The notes: generated by a model not told the origin, from the letters alone. DNA of 64,000 bases from an uncultured Parabacteroides sp. (GCA_900552465.1 URZO01000004.1:1-64000), one strand, 5' to 3'; counted from the stretch's first letter, positions 1 through 8,218 are shown. Made by a program: numbers and translations.

Positions 1-421
1 CGCCCTTCGTACGACATTTGATGTAACCTTTGATAATTTCGTCTTTTTCAAGAGCTTCGTTAACACGATCCCAAGAACGTGTAGCGCGAGCTTTCTTGTG
101 AGAAAGGATCAACTGTCCTTTTTTGTCTTCCTGGTTTTCGATGTATACTTCTACTTCGTCACCAATTTTCAGATCCGGATTGTAACGGAATTCCGCCATT
201 GATACAACACCGTCTGATTTGAAACCGATGTTCACTACAACTTCACGTTTGTTCATTGCAGTAACGGTTCCCATAACGACTTCCTTATCCTTTACAGTGT
301 TCAGGGTTTCGTCATACGTTTTTACAAGGTCGTCCTTGCTTACGTCACCGTAAGATTCGCCCATTTCATAGGCGTCCCAGTTGAAATCGTCAACCGGCTG
401 AATGTTCTTTAAATTTTCCAT
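1..421 (-). CDS. rpsA: 30S ribosomal protein S1, N-terminal part (cut by window edge)
   Basis: The leftward reading frame opens at an ATG at 419-421 (MENLKNIQPVDDFNWD) and runs off the left edge without a stop. It encodes the N-terminus and the first S1/OB-fold RNA-binding repeats of ribosomal protein S1, which binds mRNA on the 30S subunit. Supporting stretches include VVMGTVTAMNKREVVVNIG, DEVEVYIENQ and GQLILSHKKAR, typical of S1 repeats. In Bacteroidetes S1 matters for initiation because most leaders lack a Shine-Dalgarno sequence, as in this window. A TAnnTTTG box upstream (497-504, minus strand) is the likely promoter. Only about 140 residues are visible. Confidence 0.93.
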   Translation of the reverse strand, partial: MENLKNIQPVDDFNWDAYEMGESYGDVSKDDLVKTYDETLNTVKDKEVVMGTVTAMNKREVVVNIGFKSDGVVSMAEFRYNPDLKIGDEVEVYIENQEDKKGQLILSHKKARATRSWDRVNEALEKDEIIKGYIKCRTKG

Positions 422-496
422 TCTCTAATTGTTAATACTTAAGTTTGTTTTAATTAGTAAGTTAGACATTATGTTGTCATCTCTCAAAAATCGGGG

Positions 497-526
497 CAAA
501 GGTAATGTTTTTTTCTGATTTACAAG
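497..526 (-). promoter_or_regulatory. Putative rpsA promoter
   Basis: On the minus strand TACCTTTG (forward 497-504) matches the Bacteroidetes -7 consensus TAnnTTTG. A partial -33 box (CTTG, forward 523-526) lies 18 bases upstream. It is about 75 bases from the rpsA ATG. Confidence 0.5.
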
Positions 527-543
527 TCTTTTTATATGGAAAA

Positions 544-571
544 AACACTTCCCCCGGCTTGGGGCAGTGTT
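544..571 (-). terminator. Terminator of the sigma/anti-sigma operon
   Basis: Arms 544-554 (AACACTtCCCC) and 561-571 (GGGGcAGTGTT) form a hairpin with a short loop. Read on the minus strand it is followed by a T-run, so it would end leftward transcripts from 1647-733 before rpsA. Confidence 0.65.
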
Positions 572-634
572 ACTTATGATGTGTTCCGTTTTCTGACAAT
601 CTGTTTCTTTACAGGCTTCTTTGTAAACAGACTG

Positions 635-726
635 ATACGTTAAAAAATATTACCCGCTTGGGTAAATCATTTTATATGGGGTAGTAATCCGATTTACCTG
701 CTATAGTAGTGTCATTTTGATAATCG
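635..726. repeat. 92-base dispersed repeat, copy 1
   Basis: This stretch aligns without gaps to 44226-44317, with about 9 mismatches in 92 bases. It contains an internal inverted repeat, GGTAAATC (661-668) and GATTTACC. In copy 2 the 3' edge carries a -33 TTTG followed by a perfect -7 box; here the matching -7 position (738-745) is degenerate. It sits between the stop of the anti-sigma-like gene and the terminator before rpsA. No coding role is apparent. Confidence 0.75.
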
Positions 727-732
727 CATATT

Positions 733-1089
733 TTACTCTTCTTTGTGCGACGCTTGTTTCTTTTTGAATATTTGTCTGAATTTGTAATCGGCTCCGAGCA
801 GGATAAGAGTAAGCATCCCGATATAAGCATAGAAGGGGAGCGAACTCAGGCGGGGCAGGGATACGGATATCTTGGGCATATCCATATAAAGGAATGCTCC
901 TACAGCCAGGCCGACCATTAGCAGGGAGGCGGAGGCGACGGCAATCCATCCCCAGCGTTCGTTCCGTTTGTGTATCCGTTCCGCTTCGGCGAGGATTTGC
1001 TGCATCACGTTGGCGCGGAACGATCCGGGAAGCTCCTCTTCGGGCATCCGGCTAAACAAATCTTTCAGTATGTCATTCTTTTCTGTCAT
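733..1089 (-). CDS. Small membrane protein, probable anti-sigma partner
   Basis: This 118-residue protein has a charged cytoplasmic N-terminus (about residues 1-45, starting MTEKNDILKDLFSRMPEEELP) and two hydrophobic segments (about 48-70 and 85-102). The gene directly follows the ECF sigma gene, whose stop abuts this start (1090/1089). The position, size and topology fit the membrane anti-sigma partners commonly co-transcribed with ECF sigma factors, where a short N-terminal helix holds the sigma factor at the membrane. I see no zinc-binding HxxxCxxC motif, so it is not a classical ZAS anti-sigma factor. The function is inferred from context. Confidence 0.6.
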   Translation of the reverse strand: MTEKNDILKDLFSRMPEEELPGSFRANVMQQILAEAERIHKRNERWGWIAVASASLLMVGLAVGAFLYMDMPKISVSLPRLSSLPFYAYIGMLTLILLGADYKFRQIFKKKQASHKEE

Positions 1090-1647
1090 TTATCGTTCCT
1101 CCATTCCTTTTAATATAACAAACAATTTCTTTCGTATGCGGTGTAGTTTCACTTTTACATTAGATGGCGTTAACCCGGTGATGGTTGCGACCTCTTCAAC
1201 CGTTTTTTCTTTCATATAGAAGAGCAGGATGAGGGCTCGCTCGTCGGGTGGCAGTTGGGCCAGTGCGGCATCGAGCATCTGCATCTGACTGGAACTGTCT
1301 GTCCTGCCCAGCGCCTCGGCCACCTCTTCTTCTGATACATTATTAATAATAGTTTCTTCGACCGCCAGAAATTCATGCTTCTTTTTCCGCGTCTCCGAGA
1401 TAGCCGTGTTGTAGGCGATCCGGTAAATCCAGGTGGAGAAGCTGCATTCCCCTTTAAAGGACGAAAGATGTTTGAATACCTTCATAAACACATCCTGCGC
1501 CAGTTCTTCCGCATCTTCCCGACTGCGGACAACCTTCAGGATTAACGAATGAACAGGACGGCTGTATTTATCCAGAAGGCAGGCAAAGCATGCCGTATCT
1601 CCTGCTTGTATCCTTTTTATATAATATGTATCGGTATACAACTCCAT
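1090..1647 (-). CDS. ECF RNA polymerase sigma factor
   Basis: This 185-residue sigma-70 family protein of the ECF type directs RNA polymerase to a specific promoter set. Region 2 lies at about residues 20-85 (DAEELAQDVFMKVFKHL, then FSTWIYRIAYNTAI) and region 4 at about 125-180 (LPPDERALILLFYMKE, then VATITGLTPSNVKVKLHRIRKKL). Both appear complete. It begins a two-gene operon with the membrane protein at 733-1089. Upstream on the minus strand there is a TATTTTTG box (forward 1697-1704) flanked by an inverted pair GGTTACAA/TTGTAACC (1679-1686 and 1730-1737). Its regulon is not visible here. Confidence 0.9.
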   Translation of the reverse strand: MELYTDTYYIKRIQAGDTACFACLLDKYSRPVHSLILKVVRSREDAEELAQDVFMKVFKHLSSFKGECSFSTWIYRIAYNTAISETRKKKHEFLAVEETIINNVSEEEVAEALGRTDSSSQMQMLDAALAQLPPDERALILLFYMKEKTVEEVATITGLTPSNVKVKLHRIRKKLFVILKGMEER

Positions 1648-1800
1648 CGTATTATAATGGACGCAAGCCGGGCATATAGGTTACAACTTGCATCAACAAA
1701 AATAAAAAATAATTTTTCTCTCCCCTCATTTGTAACCTTTCGGAAAGAGGTGCGTCAAAAGTAGCAAAGAAATTAATTAATCATTTAAAAAAGTACAGTT

Positions 1801-2229
1801 ATGATGGATTTTCTTACAGCTCCGCTGATTGTCGGAATCGTTTTTGCAGCTATTTACGGATTGTTTGAACTGTTTGTTCGCCGTAATGAACGTTTGGCTA
1901 TTATCGAAAAGATAGGTGATAAACTGGATGCTTCCGCTTTTGAAGGAAAGTTAGGACTGCCGAGTTACCTGGGAAACCGCCTTTCTTTTAGTTCTTTGAA
2001 GGCAGGTTGTCTGCTGACGGGTATCGGTTTGGGATTGTTGGTCGGTTTTATTATCTCCACATCCTTCGGTGCGAGTGGTTTCGGCTTTATGAGCAATGGC
2101 TGGCGTGATTGGTATCACAGTGATGTTTCGGGCACAATCTATGGCGCTTCCGTCCTGTTGTTTGGCGGCATCGGTTTGCTGGTCTCCTTCGTTATCGAGA
2201 TGAAGATGGGGAAGAATAATGACAAATAA
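1801..2229 (+). CDS. Small integral membrane protein (DUF6249-like)
   Basis: This 142-residue protein has three likely membrane segments: about residues 4-24, 62-85 and 115-135 (GASVLLFGGIGLLVSFVIE). A soluble loop after the first segment carries a run of charged residues (FVRRNERLAIIEKIGDKLD). The layout resembles the small Bacteroidetes proteins grouped as DUF6249, but I could not confirm this. It is divergent from the ECF sigma gene 150 bases away, so shared regulation is possible. It is followed by a hairpin at 2259-2314. The function is unknown. Confidence 0.65.
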   Translation: MMDFLTAPLIVGIVFAAIYGLFELFVRRNERLAIIEKIGDKLDASAFEGKLGLPSYLGNRLSFSSLKAGCLLTGIGLGLLVGFIISTSFGASGFGFMSNGWRDWYHSDVSGTIYGASVLLFGGIGLLVSFVIEMKMGKNNDK

Positions 2230-2258
2230 TGTTCAAAGTTGAGTTTAAGTTCGAAATA

Positions 2259-2314
2259 GACGGCACGTTTTCCTGGAATAACAATATTTATTTGTTTAAA
2301 GGATAAGTGCCGTC
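2259..2314 (+). terminator. Hairpin after the 1801-2229 gene
   Basis: GACGGCAC (2259-2266) and GTGCCGTC (2307-2314) are perfect 8-base arms around a long 40-base loop, followed by a short T-rich stretch. It is a possible terminator, weaker than the one at 2477. Confidence 0.4.
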
Positions 2315-2476
2315 GTTTCTATATAAGTGTTAACGAGCAAAAGGAAAAATAACGCCGTTTTTTGGAAATCTTCTGTAGCGACCGATTCCCGGTCGACTTT
2401 TGCTTCTCTTTTGCCTTTTTGAGGATGCTAAGGTATTTTTAGTTAATAGCCCGATATTTAAGACTTTTCATTGTTT

Positions 2477-2510
2477 TTCCGTATTCGGAATTTCCGGATA
2501 CGGAATTTTT
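2477..2510 (+). terminator. Strong terminator upstream of invertible promoter 1
   Basis: Arms TTCCGTATtCGGA and TCCGgATACGGAA pair closely and are followed by TTTTT (2506-2510). It stops rightward transcription about 65 bases before the left inverted repeat. It would therefore insulate the S-layer gene from read-through and leave control to the invertible segment. Confidence 0.7.
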
Positions 2511-2573
2511 GTTTTTGAGCCGTTTTTGTATGATTGTAAACCTTGAATAACAGAGGATAGATGTCTATAAATA

Positions 2574-2610
2574 AAATGACTAAAAAAAACGTTCCTTTCT
2601 TTTCGTCATT
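2574..2610 (+). repeat. Left inverted repeat of invertible promoter 1
   Basis: This 37-base element matches the reverse complement of 2758-2794 at 31 of 37 positions without gaps, including a 13-base identical core (AAAACGTTCCTTT). The outer AAATGAC and GTCATT ends are shared. It is a likely site-specific recombinase crossover site. Confidence 0.85.
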
Positions 2611-2757
2611 AAATCGAGACAAAAATACATATAAGTTTGAAACCTGCAATTCTTTTCCTAAATATTTTTATCATTATAGATGCTTTCTTATCAGTAAGAT
2701 AGCTTACAGAGTACGAATCCGCACTTTTGGATGACAAACCCCAAACCACCCCCGAAA
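2611..2757 (-). promoter_or_regulatory. Invertible promoter segment 1, OFF orientation
   Basis: The 147-base segment between the inverted repeats carries one promoter conserved with locus 2: TTGC (forward 2646-2649), 18 bases, TATTTTTG (forward 2620-2627), both on the minus strand. As drawn it fires leftward across the left repeat, away from the S-layer gene. Inversion would place the same promoter next to the right repeat, pointing at 2868. A weaker TAnnTTTG match also lies on the plus strand (TAAGTTTG, 2632-2639), but it lacks a -33 box and is not conserved in locus 2. Confidence 0.8.
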
Positions 2758-2794
2758 AATGACTAAAAAAAAGGAACGTTTTCACTCGTCATTT
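2758..2794 (-). repeat. Right inverted repeat of invertible promoter 1
   Basis: This is the partner of 2574-2610 in inverse orientation, 74 bases before the S-layer start codon. It carries the same core read on the other strand (AAAGGAACGTTTT). Confidence 0.85.
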
Positions 2795-2867
2795 TACACA
2801 ACCTAACCAAATAAAAGTTTAGAACGAGATTTCAATTTTATAGTATTATTAATTTAAATGTTTAGTT

Positions 2868-5800
2868 ATGAACAAAAAGTTTTCTACTTTTTTGGCGTTT
2901 TCTTTACTGGCTGGGGCGGTTTCGGCTCAGACTTCGGTACAGGACGCCTATCGTACGTTTGAAACATTGAGTGCTTCCGAGTACAGAACAATGAATCAGG
3001 CTCTTGCCTCGAGCATTAATTCTGCAGGAACTGCAACATTGACCACGGGGGGGACATTCAACAAGTTTATCAATTTTATTGATGACGAGAAGCTCTATCA
3101 GTTGGAAATTGGTGTCGATGGTAAATTGCAAACGGCATCAGGAGGACAAGATTCCGCTCCATTAGTCTTGATTCAGGAACGCGATTATGAAACCGGTAAG
3201 GTTTATTTGCGTGCTGTGTCTAAGGCTACAGCTAACACTAACGGCGCAAAATTGAATGCTTCTTTGTGGAAAATCGAATATAGCAAAGAAGATGGTGTAA
3301 GTGGCGGTTATTTCCGTTATGTAAACAAAGAGACGAATTTGCCTCTGACTTTTGATCATTCTGTTATTGAGAATAACAAAGTCTCTGAATTGAGAGATGA
3401 GATTGCTGACTGGTCTTGGTATACTGTGAATACAGACGCAAAACCGTTTGGTTTTGAACGTGTTTATTCATATCTCCATAATCAGGCTGGTGGTGAAGTT
3501 ATGTATTTGGCATTTGCTGACAAAGCGAGTAATAATGGAAACATCTTAGCAAAACTTGCAGCAGACGGATTTAAATATTCGGCTTCTGTAGGAAAATTAG
3601 TTCAGGCAAAAGTAATTTCATCTACTGCTGCAGGAACAGGGTTAGGTAATGTTAAGGCGGAGGCTCTTCAACTTCGTCCGGTTGTTGCTATGCCGTTCTT
3701 TATGACTGCTGAACAGTTCAATACGCGTATGGATGCAGATCTGAGAGCTAATACAGACAGCTTCCAGTTTGTTATGAAACCTGAAGGATTGAAAGGTGCC
3801 GATGTCTTTAAAGGATGGTTTGTTGCACATGATGATGGTGCTACTGTTAGTGGAGGCTTAGGGTTGAAAGATAATAACTTAACTGCACGTTCTGTTTCTT
3901 CTTCACATAGCTCTCCTGATGGTAATCGCTTTGCTCCTATTTCTAATAAGTTTAATCTGACTTTCCAGAAACACGGGACTGATAAATATTTATTGGCAGA
4001 TACCGCTCGTTATCAAGAAGCAACAATGAAACCGACTGTTTCTCCTTCTGTTATGTTTGCCGTAAAGACTCCGAAAGCGAATGATGGTGCTTATATGAAG
4101 GCTCGTTACTATTTCCGTGCTACTTATTTCCCGACAAATGATAGCCTTGTAATTGAGCCGTTGAATGCTGCAATTCAATCAGATGAGGAATATAACGCTC
4201 ATACTAAATGGGCTAATTCTGCTGCTTGTCAGAAATTCTATTTTAATGATTATACAAAAGCGAATACATTTGTTAACTCAGATGATTACAATGGTTCGAA
4301 GACAGTCTCGATTACTGCTTCTGATATCCCTGGTGATACACAGCGTGCTGTAACTGTAACTAACGATGGTCTTAATGAATTCAAAGTTAAGATGACTATT
4401 GACCGTCCGTTCGAATACCTGACCCGTACGACAGTTCCTTCCGGTCTGTACTACCTCAACCTGGCTAACGGTGACGAAAGACAGCGTTCGGTTGGTATGA
4501 GCATCGTTCATAATATGGCAGATCATATGATGTATGATACACAGGCTAAGAACCAGGATTACTCTTTGATGCCTTCTACTATGTGGGTTATCAAACAGCT
4601 GGGTTGCCCGCTGAGCGATGACGCTGCTAAATATGTACAGATCCAGAACCGCGAGTATCCGGGTGTTGTATTTGAAGGTCAGTTGTATAAGGTGAAAGGT
4701 TTGGATAAAGACGGTAACAAAGTTGATTGCTATCGCTTCATCGATCGTTCAGCTAAGTATATGAATGGTTATCAAACTTCAGGTTGGATCGATGGTCTGA
4801 ATTTGCGTGTAGCAGATTTGCTGACGATCACAGAAGTTCCGGAAGAAATCGCTTATACTTCTACACACGGTTATAAGATGTTTAACGAAGACTTCTTGAA
4901 CGACGGTGTTGAGAACAACTTCCAGATCAACTGGAACAATGCTTACAACGATAACCTGATCTTGAAACACGTTGCAGGTAAGAATATCTCTGTAACAGAT
5001 GCAGATCCGACAATCTTCGAAATCGCTGAAGCTACTTTGCCGCTCGACGAAGGTGCTCTTGTAAACAAATTCGGTGCTGTCCTGGATCCTCTGAACACAG
5101 AATTCGAATTGGATACTATCCTGCCGAAGTTGACAAGAAAGGCTTATCTGATCAAGGTTAAAGATCAGAACCTGATCGATAATGACCAGCTGTATCTGGC
5201 TTCTGTTCGTGACAACGACGGTCGCTACTATTACAAAGCAATGAAGTTCTCCGAACTGGATAACTACTATAACAAACTGGGTGTATTCTATCTGAAAGCT
5301 GACCAGGTTCATTTTGACGCTAATGGCGCTCCTACTGATACTGCTTATGTATTCGTTGACATCAATGCTCCGAAAGCGCTGACTGGTGATGATTTGAAAT
5401 CATGGGAAAGCTATGACTTGAGAATGGATAACGGTTGGATGAAAGCCGCTGTTGAAGCTGGTTCTAACATGAGCATGATCCGCGACAACAATCTGGACGA
5501 TCAGCCGAATGATGTTTCAAGCGCATTCTATATCAATGGTGGTACTGTTAACCAGTATGTAAACATCGCTAACGATTACAATGTAGGCCTGAACGGTAAC
5601 ATTAAGATCTATAGCAAGCTGAATGCAAACAACTATCTGTTTGAAGATTGCAACGACCATAACAATGTTCAGAATATCCAGAAGATCAATCCTGACTTCC
5701 ACTATCTGGGCATCGAAAGCAAGGGTATGAATGTTGAAAAGAACGCTGCTCTGTATGTTGACGAAGTTGTTAAGGACCATGTAAACATGCAACGTTACCT

Positions 5801-6743
5801 GTTCGGTGTTCGCGTAGATTCAATTCCTGACGGTTACATCTGCGACCACGCTTCAAGAATCCACGGCTATTGGGATAACCAGGCTGCTGCTGAAGGTGAC
5901 GGCGAAGTTCACTACGAAGCATACAACGGTTACACGGCCGGTTGGTTTATGGTAAATCTGGAAGACTCTGTTAAGGGTTCAACTAATATGATGCACAACG
6001 CAGACCTGTACAAGTACAATAGCTATACTCGTCTGGGCTTCGTAGAAGGTATCCACCAGGTTGACGGTGAAAACGAATATCTGTATGTAGTTAATCCGGG
6101 CTTCACTTTGAACGACCTGATGACTATTAAGGATAACGGTTCTCACGCTAAATATACAAAGGCTGGCTTCGTTCTGGATCCTGCTAAGTTAGCTGTAGGT
6201 GAAGATGGTAAGGGCGAATATGTGACTCGTCACGATATTGCCGGTAACCTGAACACAAACCATACATTCTCTCTGCGTAAGACGAATGATGAAGTAGGTA
6301 CAGCTTCCGAAAGCGAACCGTTCTTGCTGGAATCTTATCTGGAAGGTGTTTCCAACATCGGTTCATTCAAGGGTGCTTGGGTGAAGACAGAAAACGGTAT
6401 TCCTGTTCTGGCTAAGTATGACACTGCTGCCGGTGAACACGAATGGGATGGCAGCCGTTTGGCTGAAATGATCGGTCAGTCCGGCGTATTCTACTTCGGT
6501 TCTACAACAGACGAAGCTACCGCTAACGATGAAGTAACAGTATCTTCTGTTAAGGTAATCGCTCAGAACGGTAAGGTTCAGATTGCCGGTGCTCAGGGTA
6601 AGAAAGTTGTTATCACCAATATCCTGGGTCAGACAGTGGCTAACACAATCATCACTTCCGACAATGCTACAATCGCTGCTCCTGCAGGTGTAGTTGTTGT
6701 TGCCGTTGAAGGTGAAGAAGCTGTTAAGGCTATTGTTAAGTAA
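2868..6743 (+). CDS. Large S-layer-type surface protein 1 (DUF6383-like C-terminus)
   Basis: This 1291-residue secreted protein starts with a signal peptide (MNKKFSTFLAFSLLAGAVSA). It ends with a domain of about 75 residues (VKVIAQNGKVQIAGAQGKKV, then ILGQTVAN, ending EEAVKAIVK) that is nearly identical to the end of the 46418-49600 protein. That domain is what I recall as DUF6383 and resembles type IX secretion sorting tails. Many D-S/T-A/I/L/V/M tripeptides (DSA, DTA, DSL, DTI, DSI) match the Bacteroidetes O-glycosylation motif. Size, tail and invertible promoter fit the phase-variable S-layer glycoproteins known from P. distasonis. Up to about 4390 the codons are AT-rich; after that they are GC-richer, suggesting a mosaic gene. 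The centre matches nothing I recognise. Confidence 0.82.
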   Translation: MNKKFSTFLAFSLLAGAVSAQTSVQDAYRTFETLSASEYRTMNQALASSINSAGTATLTTGGTFNKFINFIDDEKLYQLEIGVDGKLQTASGGQDSAPLVLIQERDYETGKVYLRAVSKATANTNGAKLNASLWKIEYSKEDGVSGGYFRYVNKETNLPLTFDHSVIENNKVSELRDEIADWSWYTVNTDAKPFGFERVYSYLHNQAGGEVMYLAFADKASNNGNILAKLAADGFKYSASVGKLVQAKVISSTAAGTGLGNVKAEALQLRPVVAMPFFMTAEQFNTRMDADLRANTDSFQFVMKPEGLKGADVFKGWFVAHDDGATVSGGLGLKDNNLTARSVSSSHSSPDGNRFAPISNKFNLTFQKHGTDKYLLADTARYQEATMKPTVSPSVMFAVKTPKANDGAYMKARYYFRATYFPTNDSLVIEPLNAAIQSDEEYNAHTKWANSAACQKFYFNDYTKANTFVNSDDYNGSKTVSITASDIPGDTQRAVTVTNDGLNEFKVKMTIDRPFEYLTRTTVPSGLYYLNLANGDERQRSVGMSIVHNMADHMMYDTQAKNQDYSLMPSTMWVIKQLGCPLSDDAAKYVQIQNREYPGVVFEGQLYKVKGLDKDGNKVDCYRFIDRSAKYMNGYQTSGWIDGLNLRVADLLTITEVPEEIAYTSTHGYKMFNEDFLNDGVENNFQINWNNAYNDNLILKHVAGKNISVTDADPTIFEIAEATLPLDEGALVNKFGAVLDPLNTEFELDTILPKLTRKAYLIKVKDQNLIDNDQLYLASVRDNDGRYYYKAMKFSELDNYYNKLGVFYLKADQVHFDANGAPTDTAYVFVDINAPKALTGDDLKSWESYDLRMDNGWMKAAVEAGSNMSMIRDNNLDDQPNDVSSAFYINGGTVNQYVNIANDYNVGLNGNIKIYSKLNANNYLFEDCNDHNNVQNIQKINPDFHYLGIESKGMNVEKNAALYVDEVVKDHVNMQRYLFGVRVDSIPDGYICDHASRIHGYWDNQAAAEGDGEVHYEAYNGYTAGWFMVNLEDSVKGSTNMMHNADLYKYNSYTRLGFVEGIHQVDGENEYLYVVNPGFTLNDLMTIKDNGSHAKYTKAGFVLDPAKLAVGEDGKGEYVTRHDIAGNLNTNHTFSLRKTNDEVGTASESEPFLLESYLEGVSNIGSFKGAWVKTENGIPVLAKYDTAAGEHEWDGSRLAEMIGQSGVFYFGSTTDEATANDEVTVSSVKVIAQNGKVQIAGAQGKKVVITNILGQTVANTIITSDNATIAAPAGVVVVAVEGEEAVKAIVK

Positions 6744-6785
6744 ACAATAACATTACAATTTATAATCAAATAATTCTAAATATTT

Positions 6786-6892
6786 GACCACGTGGATTTT
6801 CGTTCCAAGTAACCTGCGACAGGCGAACAAGTGGCCGTATTAATACTAAAGTAATGAAATGAAAAAGTTCTTCTGACATTCCCTCTGTGAAG
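6786..6892 (+). ncRNA. Conserved structured 3' region, copy 1
   Basis: The RNA downstream of the S-layer stop shares an invariant block CCTGCGACAGGCGAACA (6813-6829, with a CCTG-CGA-CAGG hairpin) with locus 2. The block is enclosed by a stem, GACCAC (6786-6791) with GTGGCC (6831-6836), which has one mismatch. The bases of this stem differ in locus 2 but still pair. Two more blocks follow: taatactaaagtaatgaaat (6841-6860) and cattccctctgtgaag (6877-6892). It could be a 3'-UTR element or a 3'-derived small RNA. No known RNA family was recognised. Confidence 0.55.
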
Positions 6893-6910
6893 AGTGGATG
6901 CAGGCAAAAA

Positions 6911-6945
6911 AATCCCCGACGGTAGCAATACCGCCGGGGATTTCT
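6911..6945 (+). terminator. Terminator of S-layer locus 1
   Basis: AATCCCCGaCGGT (6911-6923) pairs with CCGcCGGGGATT (6931-6942), followed by a short T-run. The same kind of GC-rich hairpin ends locus 2. Confidence 0.85.
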
Positions 6946-7093
6946 GTTCTTAGAGAGGAACCCTCTTGCATACTTTACTCATAACTATGGAGGGAGCAGG
7001 TTATAGTTATGCTTTGCTAAAACCATAACTATGAGATGGAAATACGGGAGGGGTTACAATTAGACAGGTTGAAATATTCTTACACACATACAA

Positions 7094-7129
7094 GCAAAAA
7101 GGGCGCTCAATTACGGGCGCCCTTTTTGC
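7094..7129. terminator. Bidirectional terminator
   Basis: GCAAAAAGGGCGC (7094-7106) and GCGCCCTTTTTGC (7117-7129) are perfect arms, with A and T runs inside the stem on both strands. It ends the leftward gene at 7151-8218 and could stop rightward read-through. Between 6946 and 7090 there are only small repeats of CATAACTATG and its complement. Confidence 0.8.
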
Positions 7130-7150
7130 ATTATCAAGGAATATCAGAGA

Positions 7151-8218
7151 TTACTCTTTTGCTTTCCAGTCATTGATCAGTTCGTTGATCGTTTCCTTTA
7201 CCGACATGATCCGGGTGGTTCTCCACGCGTTACTGCCGGCAAAAGCGTAGCCGTTTTCGAAATTACCTTTGAATGCATTATATAAAGCAGCAATGATGCA
7301 ATAGGGGCTTCTCGAAATATCGCAAGTCTTGATGCAGTTGAACGGACAGCTCTTCGGTTGCTTCAGGCCTTCTTTCACCTTCTGCAAGAATGTGCTGTGT
7401 ATCGCTCTTCCAGGCATACCGACCGGACTCTTGATGATCTCGATGTCCTTTTCTTCCGCTTTTACATAGCTTTCCTTGAAAGCCTCGGAAGCGTCGCACT
7501 CGGTGGTGGGAACGAAACGGGTACCTAACTGAACGCCTGATGCTCCAAGGTCCATCACGCGTTTGATATCTTCACCCGTATAAATGCCTCCTGCTGCAAT
7601 TACCGGGATTCTCTTGTTGTATTTTTCTTCGAAGTGGGATACTTCTTCTACTACCTGGGGCAACAGTTCTTCCAACGAGAAGTGCTCGTCTTCCAACTGG
7701 TTTTCCTTATAACCCAGGTGTCCACCTGCTTTCGGGCCTTCCAGCACGATTGCGTCGGGGAGGTAGTCGTAGTTGTTTTTCCATTTTTCGCAGATGATGC
7801 GTGTGGCGCGTGCGCTCGATACGATAGGTACCAGCTTCGTCACGCTGTCTTTCTTCAGGAATGAAGGTAAGTCCAGGGGCAAGCCTGCTCCACTGAAGAT
7901 AATGTCTACCTTTTCTGCGATACTGGTTTTAACCAGTTCGGCAAAATCGGAAAGGGCAACCATCACGTTCACACCGATGATGCCTTTTGCTTTTTCGCGG
8001 GCTTTCCGTATTTCAGCTGCAAGACCGAGATTTCCGGCTTCTGTGTAGTTGGGAGAAAGCTTTTTATATAAGAGTCCGAGACCGGCTGCGGAGATAACGC
8101 CAATCCCACCTTCATTTGCAACGGCCGAGGCTAAGCCGGAAAGAGAGATTCCTACGCCCATTCCGCCTTGGATGATTGGAATGCGGGCCTTAAGATCCCC
8201 AATTGTTAATGTCTTCAT
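7151..8218 (-). CDS. NAD(P)H-dependent flavin oxidoreductase / nitronate monooxygenase family
   Basis: This 355-residue FMN-binding TIM barrel belongs to the 2-nitropropane dioxygenase family. The N-terminus (IPIIQGGMGVGISLSGLASAVA, then GGIGVISAAG) and the phosphate-binding part (AAGGIYTGEDIKRVMDLGA, then GVQLGTRF) are diagnostic. Such enzymes oxidise nitronates or use NAD(P)H to reduce other acceptors; FabK enoyl reductases share the fold. A cluster of Cys (CPFNCIKTCDIS, about residues 294-305) near the C-terminus is unusual for true nitronate monooxygenases and may bind metal or a cluster. The gene stands alone, with its own terminator at 7094. The exact substrate cannot be read. Confidence 0.88.
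   Translation of the reverse strand: MKTLTIGDLKARIPIIQGGMGVGISLSGLASAVANEGGIGVISAAGLGLLYKKLSPNYTEAGNLGLAAEIRKAREKAKGIIGVNVMVALSDFAELVKTSIAEKVDIIFSGAGLPLDLPSFLKKDSVTKLVPIVSSARATRIICEKWKNNYDYLPDAIVLEGPKAGGHLGYKENQLEDEHFSLEELLPQVVEEVSHFEEKYNKRIPVIAAGGIYTGEDIKRVMDLGASGVQLGTRFVPTTECDASEAFKESYVKAEEKDIEIIKSPVGMPGRAIHSTFLQKVKEGLKQPKSCPFNCIKTCDISRSPYCIIAALYNAFKGNFENGYAFAGSNAWRTTRIMSVKETINELINDWKAKE

Noticed and set aside
2632..2639. Plus-strand TAAGTTTG in invertible segment 1 as a rightward promoter
   Set aside because: It lacks a -33 box and is not kept in locus 2, while the minus-strand promoter is conserved in both.
6960..7060. Repeats of CATAACTATG and its complement
   Set aside because: Only three short copies without spacing or partner in S-layer locus 2; probably chance or decayed hairpin.
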